Counted from the first letter of the stretch, positions 50,244-59,686 are shown. The stretch is DNA of 64,000 nucleotides from Mycoplasmatota bacterium (GCA_018394315.1 CP074575.1:1148615-1212614); one strand, 5' to 3'. Notes: generated by a model from the letters alone, not told the origin. A program made the numbers and translations.

Positions 50244-51218
50244 ATGAAGTTAAAAACTATTAAAACTGTAGACGCTGTAGGACAAGTCTTATGTCACGAT
50301 ATTACTAAAATTGTTCCTAATGAGTTTAAGGGCAGACTATTTAAAAAAGGTCATATCGTTCGAGAAGAGGATATAGAAGTATTACTAAGTTTAGGTAAAG
50401 ACATTCTATATGTATGGGAAGATATAGAAGGTCTAGTTCATGAAAACGATGCAGCGATAAGATTAAAGAATGTTATTAAAGGTAATAACTTAGATGTATC
50501 AGTTGTAAAAGAAGGAAAAATCAATTTAATTAGTAAGGTTGATGGACTTTTGAAAATAAATACTGATTTACTTTTTAAAATAAATATGATTGACGAAGTA
50601 ATTGTAGCTACTAAACCAAACTTAATGTTTGTAAAAAAAGGTGATACAGTTGCTTCGACAAGAGTAATTCCATTATTAATTGATGAAAAAAAATTAATTG
50701 AAGTAGAAAATATTGTAGATGAGAAAGTAATAAATATATTACCATTAAAGACAAAGAAAGTAGCTATGGTTACAACAGGAAATGAGATTTTTTATGGAAG
50801 AATTAAAGATAAATTTAAGGAAATCTTATTACCTAAGCTTAGTGAGTATGGTTGTGAATTTATAGGTCAAACAATAGTACCTGATGATTTAGAAGAAGTA
50901 ACAAAAGCAATTAAGAACCACTTAGAAGAAGGTGCAGAACTAATAATATGTACTGGAGGAATGAGTGTTGATCCATCTGATATAACTCCGCAAGGGATTA
51001 TAAATACTGGAAGTAAGATAGTAACATATGGAATGCCAGTATTATCTGGATCAATGACTTTAATCGCATATAATGGAAATGTTCCAATCATAGGTTTACC
51101 AGCAGGAGTATTATTTGCTAAAAAATCAACAGTAGATGTAATATTACATAGATTACTATGTGATGATTTAATTACACGAGAAGAAGTAGCATTATATGGT
51201 AATGGTGGTTTATTATAG
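50244..51218 (+). CDS. MoeA-like molybdopterin-binding protein
   Basis: The 324-residue protein begins KTVDAVGQVLCHDITKIVP and has a MoeA/MogA-type molybdopterin-binding domain in its second half: VAMVTTGNEIFYGRI, GAELIICTGGMSVDPSDITPQGI, GMPVLSGSMTLIAYNGNVPIIGLPAGVLF. It lacks the full N-terminal half of MoeA and is the short form often found beside molybdenum hydroxylases in anaerobes. It likely delivers or finishes the cofactor for the three-subunit enzyme upstream. GAGGAAGAGG lies before the ATG and a strong terminator follows. Confidence 0.85.
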   Translation: MKLKTIKTVDAVGQVLCHDITKIVPNEFKGRLFKKGHIVREEDIEVLLSLGKDILYVWEDIEGLVHENDAAIRLKNVIKGNNLDVSVVKEGKINLISKVDGLLKINTDLLFKINMIDEVIVATKPNLMFVKKGDTVASTRVIPLLIDEKKLIEVENIVDEKVINILPLKTKKVAMVTTGNEIFYGRIKDKFKEILLPKLSEYGCEFIGQTIVPDDLEEVTKAIKNHLEEGAELIICTGGMSVDPSDITPQGIINTGSKIVTYGMPVLSGSMTLIAYNGNVPIIGLPAGVLFAKKSTVDVILHRLLCDDLITREEVALYGNGGLL

Positions 51219-51229
51219 AATTTTTATCA

Positions 51230-51257
51230 AAAAAGCATCTAATGATGCTTTTTTTAT
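51230..51257 (+). terminator. Terminator after the MoeA-like gene
   Basis: AAAAAAGCATC (51230-51240), loop TAAT, GATGCTTTTTT (51245-51255). Confidence 0.93.
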
Positions 51258-51314
51258 ATTAGAACCTTGTAAAATATTAGGAATCAATCTAATTTAGAAT
51301 CAATGTTGTCAATT

Positions 51315-51369
51315 TTGTGTAAAACGCAAAAAAGTTATTGCGTTTTACACAATAATAGTATATTATAAT
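51315..51369 (+). promoter_or_regulatory. 15-bp inverted repeat upstream of the ABC exporter promoter
   Basis: TTGTGTAAAACGCAA (51315-51329) and TTGCGTTTTACACAA (51338-51352) are perfect inverted copies around an 8-base spacer. TATAAT lies at 51364-51369, and the right arm covers the -35 position. No T-run follows the repeat, so it is more likely an operator than a terminator. Confidence 0.75.
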
Positions 51370-51479
51370 AATGGAATGCAAAAAGTATGGATATAGAGTG
51401 CTAAACTTAAGAATATAAGTACTTGATAAAACAAGAAATCACGATATCTCATATGTGGAAATAATTAAAGGAGGAATGA

Positions 51480-53138
51480 ATGAAAGAATTATTATTAAAA
51501 AGAAAATCTAAGTTTTTTCTTTATGTAGTAGCATGTTTTTTACCTATTATTAGTGATTTATTAAGAACTGGAGTATTTGCTTTATTCTTTGGGGCGATTG
51601 AGCAACAAGATAGATCATCCTTTGTTAGAATATGTATTTATGCGGGAATTTACGTTTTGGTAGGATTTTTTATCTATTTAGCTTCAAGGATGCTTAGAAT
51701 TGGCTTTATGAGGGATGTAGTTTTAGAGATTAGAAAAAAAGCATTTAGAAAAATTATAAGAACCTCATACAAGGAATTTAGCAAGAAATCCAAGGATATG
51801 TACATATCAAATCTTGTTAATGACATTAATACTTTTGAGTCTGAATTTTTTGTAAACTTAATAAGATTTATTTATCATACAGGAACATATGTTATATCGT
51901 TATTAATAATTGCATACTTAGATTTATATTTAGCAGGGTTTTTATTTGTGTTTTCGATAATTATGTATTTCATAATAAATAAGTTTCAAAAGAAGACCAT
52001 AAAGTTACAACAAGATGTATCAAGTCAGAATGAAGATTATACATTAAATATGGCCAATACATTTAATGGGTTAGAGATATTAAAACTGAATAATATTGAG
52101 GAAAAATTTTTAGATAAGAGTTATGGATTAATTGAAGAGTTAGAAGGAAAGAAATTTAAGTTTAGATTTTTTTCGCACTCTCAAAATAATTTTTCGAGTA
52201 CAATGGGGAATTTAGTATTTCTCTTAACATTAACGTACTTATTAACTAGAATGAATATTGGTGATAGTAATCTAGGATTTGGTATAATAGCTTTCATTAT
52301 ACAAATATCAATAAATGTAGTGTTTTCTTTATCAGAAATCCTACCAAAAATCAATGTTATTAAATCATCTGAAGCAATCTATAACAAAATTACAAAACAA
52401 GATGAACAGGAGAAGAAAAGCCTTACAAGATCCAAAAGATTTATCTTTAATAATAAAATTGAGGTAAAAGATTTATATTTTAATCATGATGAAAAAGAAG
52501 TTTTAAAAGGAGTATCTTTTAACATCGAGAAAGGCAAAAAGTATTTAATTAAAGGTGCAAGCGGTGTTGGAAAATCTACTCTTATGAAGTTGTTATCATT
52601 AACATTTGATGACTATAAAGGACAGATCACGATTGATGGTTTAGATTATAAAGTAATTAATGAAAATTCATTTAATGAAAGTGTAGCTTTTGTGTATCAA
52701 GATGTTTTCTTATTTGAGGACACAATAAAGAATAACATTACTTTATTTAAGGATCTAGGTGAAGAAAGAGTAATAGACTCAGTAAACAAAGCGGGACTTA
52801 AGGATTTTGTTGATGAGAAAAAGGATGGTGTTTATAGTTTCATCACTGAGAATGGTAAGAATTTATCTGGAGGAGAACGCCAAAGAATTTCTATCGCGCG
52901 TGCAATAGTAAAAGATGCGGATATTCTATTTATTGATGAGGGAACATCGGCATTAAATGAAGAATTGGGAAGAGAAATTGAAAAAACGTTTTTATCTTTA
53001 GATAAGACAGTTATTTCTATCAGTCATCGTTATTATGAGGGAATCAGTGAGAGATATGATTACGTTATTGAAATAAAGAATGGGAAAATAGAAGTGTACG
53101 CTAGTAATGTTTATTTTGGGGAGGTAGTATATGTTTAG
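51480..53138 (+). CDS. ABC exporter half-transporter 1 (membrane + ATPase)
   Basis: 552 residues: about six membrane helices (residues 13-310) fused to an ATPase domain with Walker A GASGVGKST near 360, Q-loop VAFVYQDVFLFEDTIKNNI, signature NLSGGERQR, Walker B ILFIDEGTSALNEE and the H-loop ISISHRYYEG. It is an exporter of the lipid/peptide/drug type. The next gene overlaps by 8 bases and is a diverged paralogue, so the two form a heterodimer. No bacteriocin, peptidase or lantibiotic genes are nearby. Cargo is unknown. Confidence 0.9.
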   Translation: MKELLLKRKSKFFLYVVACFLPIISDLLRTGVFALFFGAIEQQDRSSFVRICIYAGIYVLVGFFIYLASRMLRIGFMRDVVLEIRKKAFRKIIRTSYKEFSKKSKDMYISNLVNDINTFESEFFVNLIRFIYHTGTYVISLLIIAYLDLYLAGFLFVFSIIMYFIINKFQKKTIKLQQDVSSQNEDYTLNMANTFNGLEILKLNNIEEKFLDKSYGLIEELEGKKFKFRFFSHSQNNFSSTMGNLVFLLTLTYLLTRMNIGDSNLGFGIIAFIIQISINVVFSLSEILPKINVIKSSEAIYNKITKQDEQEKKSLTRSKRFIFNNKIEVKDLYFNHDEKEVLKGVSFNIEKGKKYLIKGASGVGKSTLMKLLSLTFDDYKGQITIDGLDYKVINENSFNESVAFVYQDVFLFEDTIKNNITLFKDLGEERVIDSVNKAGLKDFVDEKKDGVYSFITENGKNLSGGERQRISIARAIVKDADILFIDEGTSALNEELGREIEKTFLSLDKTVISISHRYYEGISERYDYVIEIKNGKIEVYASNVYFGEVVYV

Positions 53139-54747
53139 TAGAATAAGAAGTAATTTACCACTCTTCATAATGTTAGTTATATTCTTATTGGTATTAGGCG
53201 CATTGAATATCTTTTTACCTTTAGAAATTAAAACAATAGTTGATCTAACAATTAAGGGTAATACCAGTGAGTTCTGGAAACATGCAATTATAGTTGTATC
53301 ATTGATTGTTATATTCTTCCCTACTCAATTACTTGTCAATTGGTCTGAGGGTCTATTTATAAAAAAATGCCTAAAATCAATGAAGGCTAATTATATTAAG
53401 AGAGTGTTTAATAAAAATATCAATGAGTTTCAAGCAGAGAATAATGCGAACTATTTATCAAGTTTAACAAACGATTTCAACTTAATCGAAAAAAATTATT
53501 TAGAGCCAATTATAGCTATTGTTAGTAGTGTAATATTTTTTGCTGCTGGGATTATTTTAATCTCAATTGTTAGTCCATATATATTATTAATGGCTGTTGG
53601 TTTAATAATTATTAACATTATTATCGCTAGTATTGCTTCAAAACCATTAAATGAAAATACTAAACAAAGAAGTGAGTTGTTCAATAAATATACATCTTAT
53701 ATAAAGGAAGTACTATCAGCATTCCATATTATTAAAACTAATAATCTGACTGACAAAGTAGAAAAAGACTTTAGTGAAACAAGTTACAAAGTGCAACAAA
53801 AAGGTTATACGATCGATAAGATACTATCTGTTGTATTTGCTATTCAAAATTTAAATTTTAATTTAACTTTCTTTGGCTTGATAATTGTTGTTGGAATTAT
53901 GGCATTGAATGGAAATGTAACATTAGGTGGTGTTGTATTAATTGTACAAAGTACAGATAAGTTAGTGTGGCCAGTACAGCAGTTTTCTGAATCACTTCCT
54001 AAAGTGCTATCAGTTAAGTCGATCTTTAATAAGATTGATGAGAGTCTTATAAATAAAGTAGAGTATGCTGAAACCTTATCTTTTAATGGTTTCGAGGATG
54101 AAATTAAGTTTAGTGATGTAAACTTTAGCTATGAAGAAAACGAAATATTGAAAGATGTTAATTTCACCTTTAAGAAGAATAAGAAGTACTTGTTAGTGGG
54201 ACCTAGTGGAGGAGGAAAATCTACTATTCTAAGATTACTAAGAAAGTATTTTAATCCTGGGAGTGGTAAAATAGTAATAGATGAAAAACCATTACTCGAT
54301 ATTAAGAAAGATCAATATTTCTCACATATTTCTAATATTGAACAACAAGTTTTCTTGTTTGAAGACACTATACGTAATAATTTAACACTTTATAAGGAAT
54401 ATTCGGATGAAGAAATCCTGGATGCCATTGAGAAAGCTGGGTTAACAGACTTTGTTCAAGGCTTACAAAGCGGGCTAGACTCGGTTGTGTATGACAATGG
54501 TAAAAATATATCAGGAGGAGAAAGAAGTCGTATAGCCATTGCTAGAGGACTAATTAGAAAAGCAGAAATAATTTTTCTAGATGAGGCTTTTGCAAGTTTA
54601 GATATTGAAAAAGCTAAAGGTATTGAAAAGAGTATTCTAAATCTGAATAATGTTACAATTATAAATGTGAGTCATGTTGTATTCAAAGAACATGAGAATT
54701 TGTATGATGAAGTATTAATTGTTAAAGATAAATCAATTTATTCTTAA
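53131..54747 (+). CDS. ABC exporter half-transporter 2 (membrane + ATPase)
   Basis: 538 residues with about six membrane helices and an ATPase domain: Walker A GPSGGGKST, Q-loop ISNIEQQVFLFEDTIRNNL, signature NISGGERSR, Walker B IIFLDEAFASLDIE and an H-loop NVSHVVFKEHE. Both halves keep a glutamate after Walker B, so neither site looks plainly degenerate. Overlap with the upstream gene and similar architecture support a heterodimer. The operon is preceded by a 15-bp inverted repeat and ended by a bidirectional terminator. Confidence 0.9.
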   Translation: MFSRIRSNLPLFIMLVIFLLVLGALNIFLPLEIKTIVDLTIKGNTSEFWKHAIIVVSLIVIFFPTQLLVNWSEGLFIKKCLKSMKANYIKRVFNKNINEFQAENNANYLSSLTNDFNLIEKNYLEPIIAIVSSVIFFAAGIILISIVSPYILLMAVGLIIINIIIASIASKPLNENTKQRSELFNKYTSYIKEVLSAFHIIKTNNLTDKVEKDFSETSYKVQQKGYTIDKILSVVFAIQNLNFNLTFFGLIIVVGIMALNGNVTLGGVVLIVQSTDKLVWPVQQFSESLPKVLSVKSIFNKIDESLINKVEYAETLSFNGFEDEIKFSDVNFSYEENEILKDVNFTFKKNKKYLLVGPSGGGKSTILRLLRKYFNPGSGKIVIDEKPLLDIKKDQYFSHISNIEQQVFLFEDTIRNNLTLYKEYSDEEILDAIEKAGLTDFVQGLQSGLDSVVYDNGKNISGGERSRIAIARGLIRKAEIIFLDEAFASLDIEKAKGIEKSILNLNNVTIINVSHVVFKEHENLYDEVLIVKDKSIYS

Positions 54748-54788
54748 ATTATGATTAAACTAGGTTAATTTCAGTTAAATTAAATAAA

Positions 54789-54835
54789 GTAAATACCCCT
54801 AAAAGTGGAGATCAGTACTTTTAGGAGTATTTTAC
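54789..54835 (+). terminator. Bidirectional terminator after the ABC exporter
   Basis: GTAAATACCCCTAAAAGT (54789-54806) pairs with ACTTTTAGGAGTATTTTAC (54817-54835) with one mismatch and one bulge. It stands between converging transcripts. Confidence 0.75.
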
Positions 54836-54877
54836 TTATATAGAGGAGAACCTTATTAATACAAATTGGTCTAATTA

Positions 54878-56629
54878 TTAATTACCGGGTTGCATTACAG
54901 GGCGCCATTCTTGAGCTTCGCCCATAGTAATATTTTTTTCTTTTAGTGTTTCTATATTGATTAATACTATACTAGCCTTTCGAGTATTTTCCCTAGAGAA
55001 GATTAAATTCTTACCATCATTAGTCCAGGTAGGTACCCATTCATCGTGTTTATTGTTTGTTAAGATTCTTTTATTTGAACCATCAGCATCCATTATCGCT
55101 ATATTCCAATATTCATTATATAATGTTGAGAATGCTAATTTGCTTCCGTCTGGAGAATACTCAGCTCTTGAACAATTTAAAGCTACTAGTTCAGGAGTTG
55201 GTATTTCAAAATCTTTTTTGTTAGGAATTTTAACTCTATACGTATCCTGAGTCTCATTGAAACTCGTAAATATAACATATTCATCATCTAAAGACCATGC
55301 TGGCCAAAAATCATCAGCTAGACCGGGTGTAATTTGTTTTTCATCTGTGCCATCAGAGTTTATTAAATAGATAGATCTTATATAATCTTTTGTTGATGCG
55401 TAAGCTATATAATTTCCATCATGCGACCATGATGCAGCCCTTTTAGATGTTCCTCCGTAAGTTAGTTGCTGTTTATTACTTCCATCTGCATCCATTGTGA
55501 AAAGTTGCTCTATTCTATCTACTAACGATGAGTAAAGAATTTTTTTTCCGTCTGGTGACCAAGATGGAACAACGTTATTTACATCATTATCGGTTAATTT
55601 AGTCAAATTAGATCCATCGATATTGACTGTATATATATTTCTTTTACCTTCAATATTTGAATCGAATACTATTTTCTTTTTTACAGGACGCCAATCAGGT
55701 CCCCAATCTGACGATGGATCAAAGGTAAGCTGTCTCATATCTTTACCTTCAGAATTCATTATATAAATGTCTGCAGGTTTAGCTGCTTCTAAGTCACAAG
55801 CTATCCACTTACTGTCAGGAGACCATACAGGAATCCATAATGTTCCCAGATCAGAGTTAGTTAGCTGTTCTCTATTTGTACCATCAGAATTCATTATGTT
55901 AATCTCATACGAACCATGATATAAAATCTTACTTCCATCAGGAGACCAATCAATATAGCCTGTTGGTTCACCTTCTATAATTGTTACTTCAGGATACTCA
56001 TTACTACTATCAATATCCTCAACTTTGATCAGTCCAAGTTGTTGTCTAAATCCAACTTTTGTAGTGAAACCTATCCATTTACCATCTGGTGAAAATGTTG
56101 GAGCTTTATCATCGCTTGAGATGTCTGTTAATCTACGTTGATTAGATCCATCAGAATTCATTATATAGATTTCAGAATTTCCATCTCTACTTGATTCGAA
56201 AACTATTCTATCACCATCAGGAGACCAGTCTGGAAGGTGGTCTTCACCTTTAGAATTAGTTAATCTAGAAGGAGTGATTTCTTCGTCCATGACGTTAATT
56301 GTGTATAACTCTCTATTTCCATCCATCGTTGAGAAGAAAACAATTCGATTGCCATCAGGTGCCCAATCTCCATGTCCTTCAAAAGATGGTAAATCTAATA
56401 GTACTCTACAATTCGTTCCATCAGCGTTGATTAAGTAAAGATCTCTGTCTCCTCCACGCTCTGAAGTAAAAAGAATCTCACCATCAACATGAGCTGGTTT
56501 CTCTTCTACAATTTCTTGAATCGAATTGTCGGGTTGATTTTCAATATTAGTTTCAACTTCAGTTGGATTACTTTCTAGATTACAACCACTGACAGTTAGT
56601 AGAACTAGTAAGCAAACAATAAATTTCAT
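54878..56629 (-). CDS. TolB-like PD40 beta-propeller lipoprotein
   Basis: A lipoprotein signal (MKFIVCLLVLLTVSGC, lipidated Cys16) is followed by a spacer rich in Glu/Asn/Pro. About a dozen PD40/TolB-type repeats of 40-45 residues then read like W(S/T)PDGxxIxFxS ... (I/L)Y(I/L)MNxDGSNxxxLT. This makes one or two beta-propellers outside the cell. Start 56629 is chosen because GGGGG lies before it. The frame runs 18 codons upstream into the regulator gene. It is directly downstream of the TetR gene (about 1 base gap). Such propellers usually bind protein or peptide partners; the partner is unknown. Confidence 0.85.
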   Translation of the reverse strand: MKFIVCLLVLLTVSGCNLESNPTEVETNIENQPDNSIQEIVEEKPAHVDGEILFTSERGGDRDLYLINADGTNCRVLLDLPSFEGHGDWAPDGNRIVFFSTMDGNRELYTINVMDEEITPSRLTNSKGEDHLPDWSPDGDRIVFESSRDGNSEIYIMNSDGSNQRRLTDISSDDKAPTFSPDGKWIGFTTKVGFRQQLGLIKVEDIDSSNEYPEVTIIEGEPTGYIDWSPDGSKILYHGSYEINIMNSDGTNREQLTNSDLGTLWIPVWSPDSKWIACDLEAAKPADIYIMNSEGKDMRQLTFDPSSDWGPDWRPVKKKIVFDSNIEGKRNIYTVNIDGSNLTKLTDNDVNNVVPSWSPDGKKILYSSLVDRIEQLFTMDADGSNKQQLTYGGTSKRAASWSHDGNYIAYASTKDYIRSIYLINSDGTDEKQITPGLADDFWPAWSLDDEYVIFTSFNETQDTYRVKIPNKKDFEIPTPELVALNCSRAEYSPDGSKLAFSTLYNEYWNIAIMDADGSNKRILTNNKHDEWVPTWTNDGKNLIFSRENTRKASIVLINIETLKEKNITMGEAQEWRPVMQPGN

Positions 56630-56630
56630 T

Positions 56631-57194
56631 TTATTTCCCCCATTTATTTTTTTCAAAGTATGAAAAAGCTTCAATTGCTTCAACTACAAGCTCTGTAATC
56701 TGATTTTCAGTAAAAGCATTAGGATTCTGGTTCATGATTAATGCAAGTCCGTGCTTGAAAAGGGATAGTTTTTCATACATTATCTTTAGTGTCTCTATAT
56801 CAAGTTGATCCATTTTATTTCCTCTTTTTACCATGGAAATTTCGAAATCCGGGTTCTCGAATCTTAATCTAAGGTTTTTACCCGATATGTAAAGATATTT
56901 AAATAAATTTCTTTCTTTCCTAGCGAATTCAACGTACCCTATACATAATCTTAAAAATGGATCTTCATTTTCATTTGATAATAGATAATCATTAACCATT
57001 ATGTCATATATCTTTTTTGTAACAGCATTTTCCAATTCTTTAATTGATTTAAACTGGCTATAGATAGGTTGCGTAGAACAATTGATTTTTGCGGAGATTT
57101 TTCTTGTAGTAAAAGAATCTGTTCCTTCACTCTTTATCAAATCAATAGCTGCATCAATGATAGTATTTTTGTGTATTTGTGTTTTTCTAGGCAT
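56631..57194 (-). CDS. TetR-family regulator
   Basis: 187 residues. The N-terminal helix-turn-helix is KNTIIDAAIDLIKSEGTDSFTTRKISAKINCSTQPIYSQFKSIKELENAV. The remainder is an all-helical ligand domain resembling the TetR-like WHG group (FAFARKERNLFKYLY-type segment FARKERNLFKYLYISGK). GGAGA precedes the ATG. It is the first gene of a two-gene unit with the PD40 lipoprotein. The upstream perfect inverted repeat at 57214-57243 is the probable operator for self-repression. Confidence 0.9.
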   Translation of the reverse strand: MPRKTQIHKNTIIDAAIDLIKSEGTDSFTTRKISAKINCSTQPIYSQFKSIKELENAVTKKIYDIMVNDYLLSNENEDPFLRLCIGYVEFARKERNLFKYLYISGKNLRLRFENPDFEISMVKRGNKMDQLDIETLKIMYEKLSLFKHGLALIMNQNPNAFTENQITELVVEAIEAFSYFEKNKWGK

Positions 57195-57213
57195 ATTTTC
57201 TCCTTATATAACT

Positions 57214-57243
57214 ATTGTAATATAACAAGCGTTATATTACAAT
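57214..57243 (-). promoter_or_regulatory. TetR operator, 13-bp perfect inverted repeat
   Basis: ATTGTAATATAAC (57214-57226), spacer AAGC, GTTATATTACAAT (57231-57243). It lies about 20-50 bases upstream of the regulator start, where the promoter must be. The size and symmetry are typical of TetR-family operators. Confidence 0.85.
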
Positions 57244-57290
57244 AAGTTTTTTTATTTTTTATTTTTTTTTCAATCGTACTAATGAGAATG

Positions 57291-58058
57291 CTAAAGGTTA
57301 CTCTTTATTTTTTTTCCGATAGTAGCTATATAAACTACGAACTGATTCTCACCATCAAGCCCCAGAATTCTATTTATTTCATTATCATCATATGCTGCAA
57401 CTGCGCATACACCTGAGTCAATCGACTCAGCTGCTAAATATAAATTCTGGCAGACATGTCCAGCATCTAACAATGCATAACGGTAACTTCTTTCTTTATA
57501 TCTCCATATTGTTTTATAAATATCTGCAACCCAAATGAACGCTACAGAACTTTTAGCAACAAAACTTTGTTTCAAGCAAGCATTTGCTATAATAACACTA
57601 ATATTAGAGTTATCTGTCAGTTGTATTAGTTTATGCTTTGATGCAATATATCTATATAATCCCGACTCTAACTCTTTTACATTATTAATCAATAACACCG
57701 TTTCTAAAGGATGTCTTGCACCAGCAGAAGGAACGGTTCTTAATGTTATTTTGTATGTAGGCGTACGATTTATAATTTCTTTAACTCCCTGAGTACACCA
57801 TAACAAATATGAAAGTTCTTGTAAGTTCAATGAGTTTTTACTATAATGTCTTACACTCCTTCGTTCTTCAATTAATTCCTTAATATTGGTGTTATTAAGG
57901 TTAATAAGAGCAGGATCTGGTAAATCAATCATAGTTTTAGATACGTCATAGGGCATATCAATAGAAGGAGATGCGATTCCTACTTCCTGATCTGAATCAT
58001 ATGTCGAATAATCATATTTAGTAAATTCAATAAATTTCTTTCCTATATTCTTCTCCAT
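57291..58058 (-). CDS. SagB/ThcOx-type nitroreductase-fold dehydrogenase
   Basis: 255 residues with the SagB-type nitroreductase pattern: RRSVRHYSKNSLNLQELSYLLWCTQGV (FMN phosphate region), LRTVPSAGARHPLETVLLIN, YRYALLDAGHVCQNLYLAAESIDSGVCAVAAYDDNEINRILGLDGENQFVVYIATIG. SagB proteins oxidise azolines in thiazole/oxazole peptides, but no YcaO, precursor peptide or leader peptidase lies near it. It is therefore probably one of the orphan members with an unknown redox substrate. AGGAGTGA lies before the ATG. It is a single gene, downstream (on the same strand) of nothing in view. Confidence 0.85.
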   Translation of the reverse strand: MEKNIGKKFIEFTKYDYSTYDSDQEVGIASPSIDMPYDVSKTMIDLPDPALINLNNTNIKELIEERRSVRHYSKNSLNLQELSYLLWCTQGVKEIINRTPTYKITLRTVPSAGARHPLETVLLINNVKELESGLYRYIASKHKLIQLTDNSNISVIIANACLKQSFVAKSSVAFIWVADIYKTIWRYKERSYRYALLDAGHVCQNLYLAAESIDSGVCAVAAYDDNEINRILGLDGENQFVVYIATIGKKIKSNL

Positions 58059-58238
58059 TGTATCACTCCTTTTTCTCTTAATTATATCATACCAAACTAG
58101 TGAATTTTCGTAAGTAATATTATGCTTATAAATAGTATTATTAATACTCTTTATCTATTAATTCTTAAAAAGATGTGTGTCATACCAATAACCAACCTTA
58201 TTAAAGTATATAAGAAGTCATTTATCATTAGGAACTAC

Positions 58239-58288
58239 TTGAGTTATAGAAGGTTACTAGGTATAATATCCCCATACGGGGGATATTA
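58239..58288 (+). promoter_or_regulatory. MATE-CsoR promoter with CsoR-type operator
   Basis: TTGAGT (58239-58244), 17 bases, TATAAT (58262-58267). TAATATCCCC (58264-58273), five bases, GGGGATATTA (58279-58288) is a perfect 10-bp inverted repeat covering -10 and the start site. An AT-flanked C-tract/G-tract of this kind is the known operator type of CsoR/RcnR-family repressors, one of which is encoded downstream. Confidence 0.82.
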
Positions 58289-58306
58289 ATTTGCTAGGAG
58301 GTTTGT

Positions 58307-59686
58307 GTGAGAAGAGTGAAGGAAATAATTTATGAGAAGAGATTTTTACTAGATAGAAATAAGATCAAAATCGTATTGGCGTTAGCTATACCTGCTATGA
58401 TTGAAAATGTACTTCAAGTGTTTATTGGAGTGGTAGATACTTATTTTGTAAGTAAAATAGGAACTGAAGCAATAGCTGGTGTTGGTATTACAAATTTAAT
58501 TATGAACGTTTATATCGCGTTTTTTATTGCGATAGGAGTTGGTACAACAGCGATAGTCGCGAGAAGTATTGGAACTGGTGATACAAGTTCTGCAAATAAT
58601 TCTGTTAAGCAGTCGATGATAATTGCAATCATTATAGGTTTAATATCAGGGGTTATAAATTTGATTTTTTCCAAAAGATTATTTATGATTCTTAAGGCGG
58701 AACAAAATATCATTCAGTATGCTCTCCCATATTTTTTAATCGTAGCTGTTCCATCAGTGTTCTTAAGTGTAATGATGGTTCTTTCGAGCTCTCTACGCGG
58801 TGGAGGAGATACTAAAACGCCTATGAAGGTAGGCCTAATTGCGAACATAATTAACGCAGTGCTAGATTATGTATTGATTTTTGGGATACTAGGGTTTAGC
58901 GGAATAGGAATTGTAGGTGCCGCCTTAGCTACCACGGTATCTAGAGTCGTAGGAGTAATTATTTTACTAGTAAAACTTAATAATAAGAGAACTAAGTTAA
59001 CAGTTAAATTATTCAGTAAGTGGAAAATAGACTTAAAGGCTATGAAGTCTATAATAAGGATAGGATTACCAGCGGGAATTGAAAAACTTATTATGAGGTT
59101 TGGTCAATTGGTATATAGTGGTATGATTATAAAAATAGGAACAAGCGCTTATGCAGCTCACAATATAGCTGGTACTATAGAGAGTTTTTCATATTTACCT
59201 GGCTTTGGATTCGCAATTGCTGCATCTACATTAGTTGGGCAAAATCTAGGAGCAAAAAAATCTAAAGACGCACAAGAATATGCTTTGATATCAAATGTTC
59301 TCTCTACTGTTTTCATGATGGCAGTTGGAGTTATTTTTTATGTTTTTGCACCTTTTTTAGCAGGAATTTTCACGAAGGATGAAGAAGTATTAATTCTAGT
59401 TGTTAGTGTTTTAAGAATAATAGCATTACTGCAGCCGTTTTTAAGTATAACTTTTGTAATAACATCAGCCCTACAGGGAGCTGGAGATACAAAATTCCCT
59501 ATGTATTCTACTTTAATAGGAATTTGGGGTGTTAGGGTAATTGGAGTATATCTATTGGGAATTGTACTAGAGATGGGATTGGTAGGAGTTTGGATTGCTT
59601 ATGGATTTGATATTTTTATAAGGGGAATAATTCTAATGAGTAGATTTTTAAATGGAAAATGGAAGGAAATTCGTATTGAAACATAA
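58307..59686 (+). CDS. MATE-family efflux transporter
   Basis: 459 residues with 12 membrane helices in two related halves: LALAIPAMIENVLQVFIGVVDTYFVSKIGTEAIAGVGI at the start, SSSLRGGGDTKTPM in the first half, IRIGLPAGIEKLIMRFGQLVYSGMIIKIGTSAYAAHNIAG in the second and SALQGAGDTKFPM. MATE proteins export drugs or metabolites with Na+ or H+. The start is GTG with AGGAGG about 7 bases upstream. Its promoter carries a CsoR-type operator and the next gene is a CsoR-family repressor, so expression should respond to that sensor's signal. Confidence 0.93.
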   Translation: MRRVKEIIYEKRFLLDRNKIKIVLALAIPAMIENVLQVFIGVVDTYFVSKIGTEAIAGVGITNLIMNVYIAFFIAIGVGTTAIVARSIGTGDTSSANNSVKQSMIIAIIIGLISGVINLIFSKRLFMILKAEQNIIQYALPYFLIVAVPSVFLSVMMVLSSSLRGGGDTKTPMKVGLIANIINAVLDYVLIFGILGFSGIGIVGAALATTVSRVVGVIILLVKLNNKRTKLTVKLFSKWKIDLKAMKSIIRIGLPAGIEKLIMRFGQLVYSGMIIKIGTSAYAAHNIAGTIESFSYLPGFGFAIAASTLVGQNLGAKKSKDAQEYALISNVLSTVFMMAVGVIFYVFAPFLAGIFTKDEEVLILVVSVLRIIALLQPFLSITFVITSALQGAGDTKFPMYSTLIGIWGVRVIGVYLLGIVLEMGLVGVWIAYGFDIFIRGIILMSRFLNGKWKEIRIET

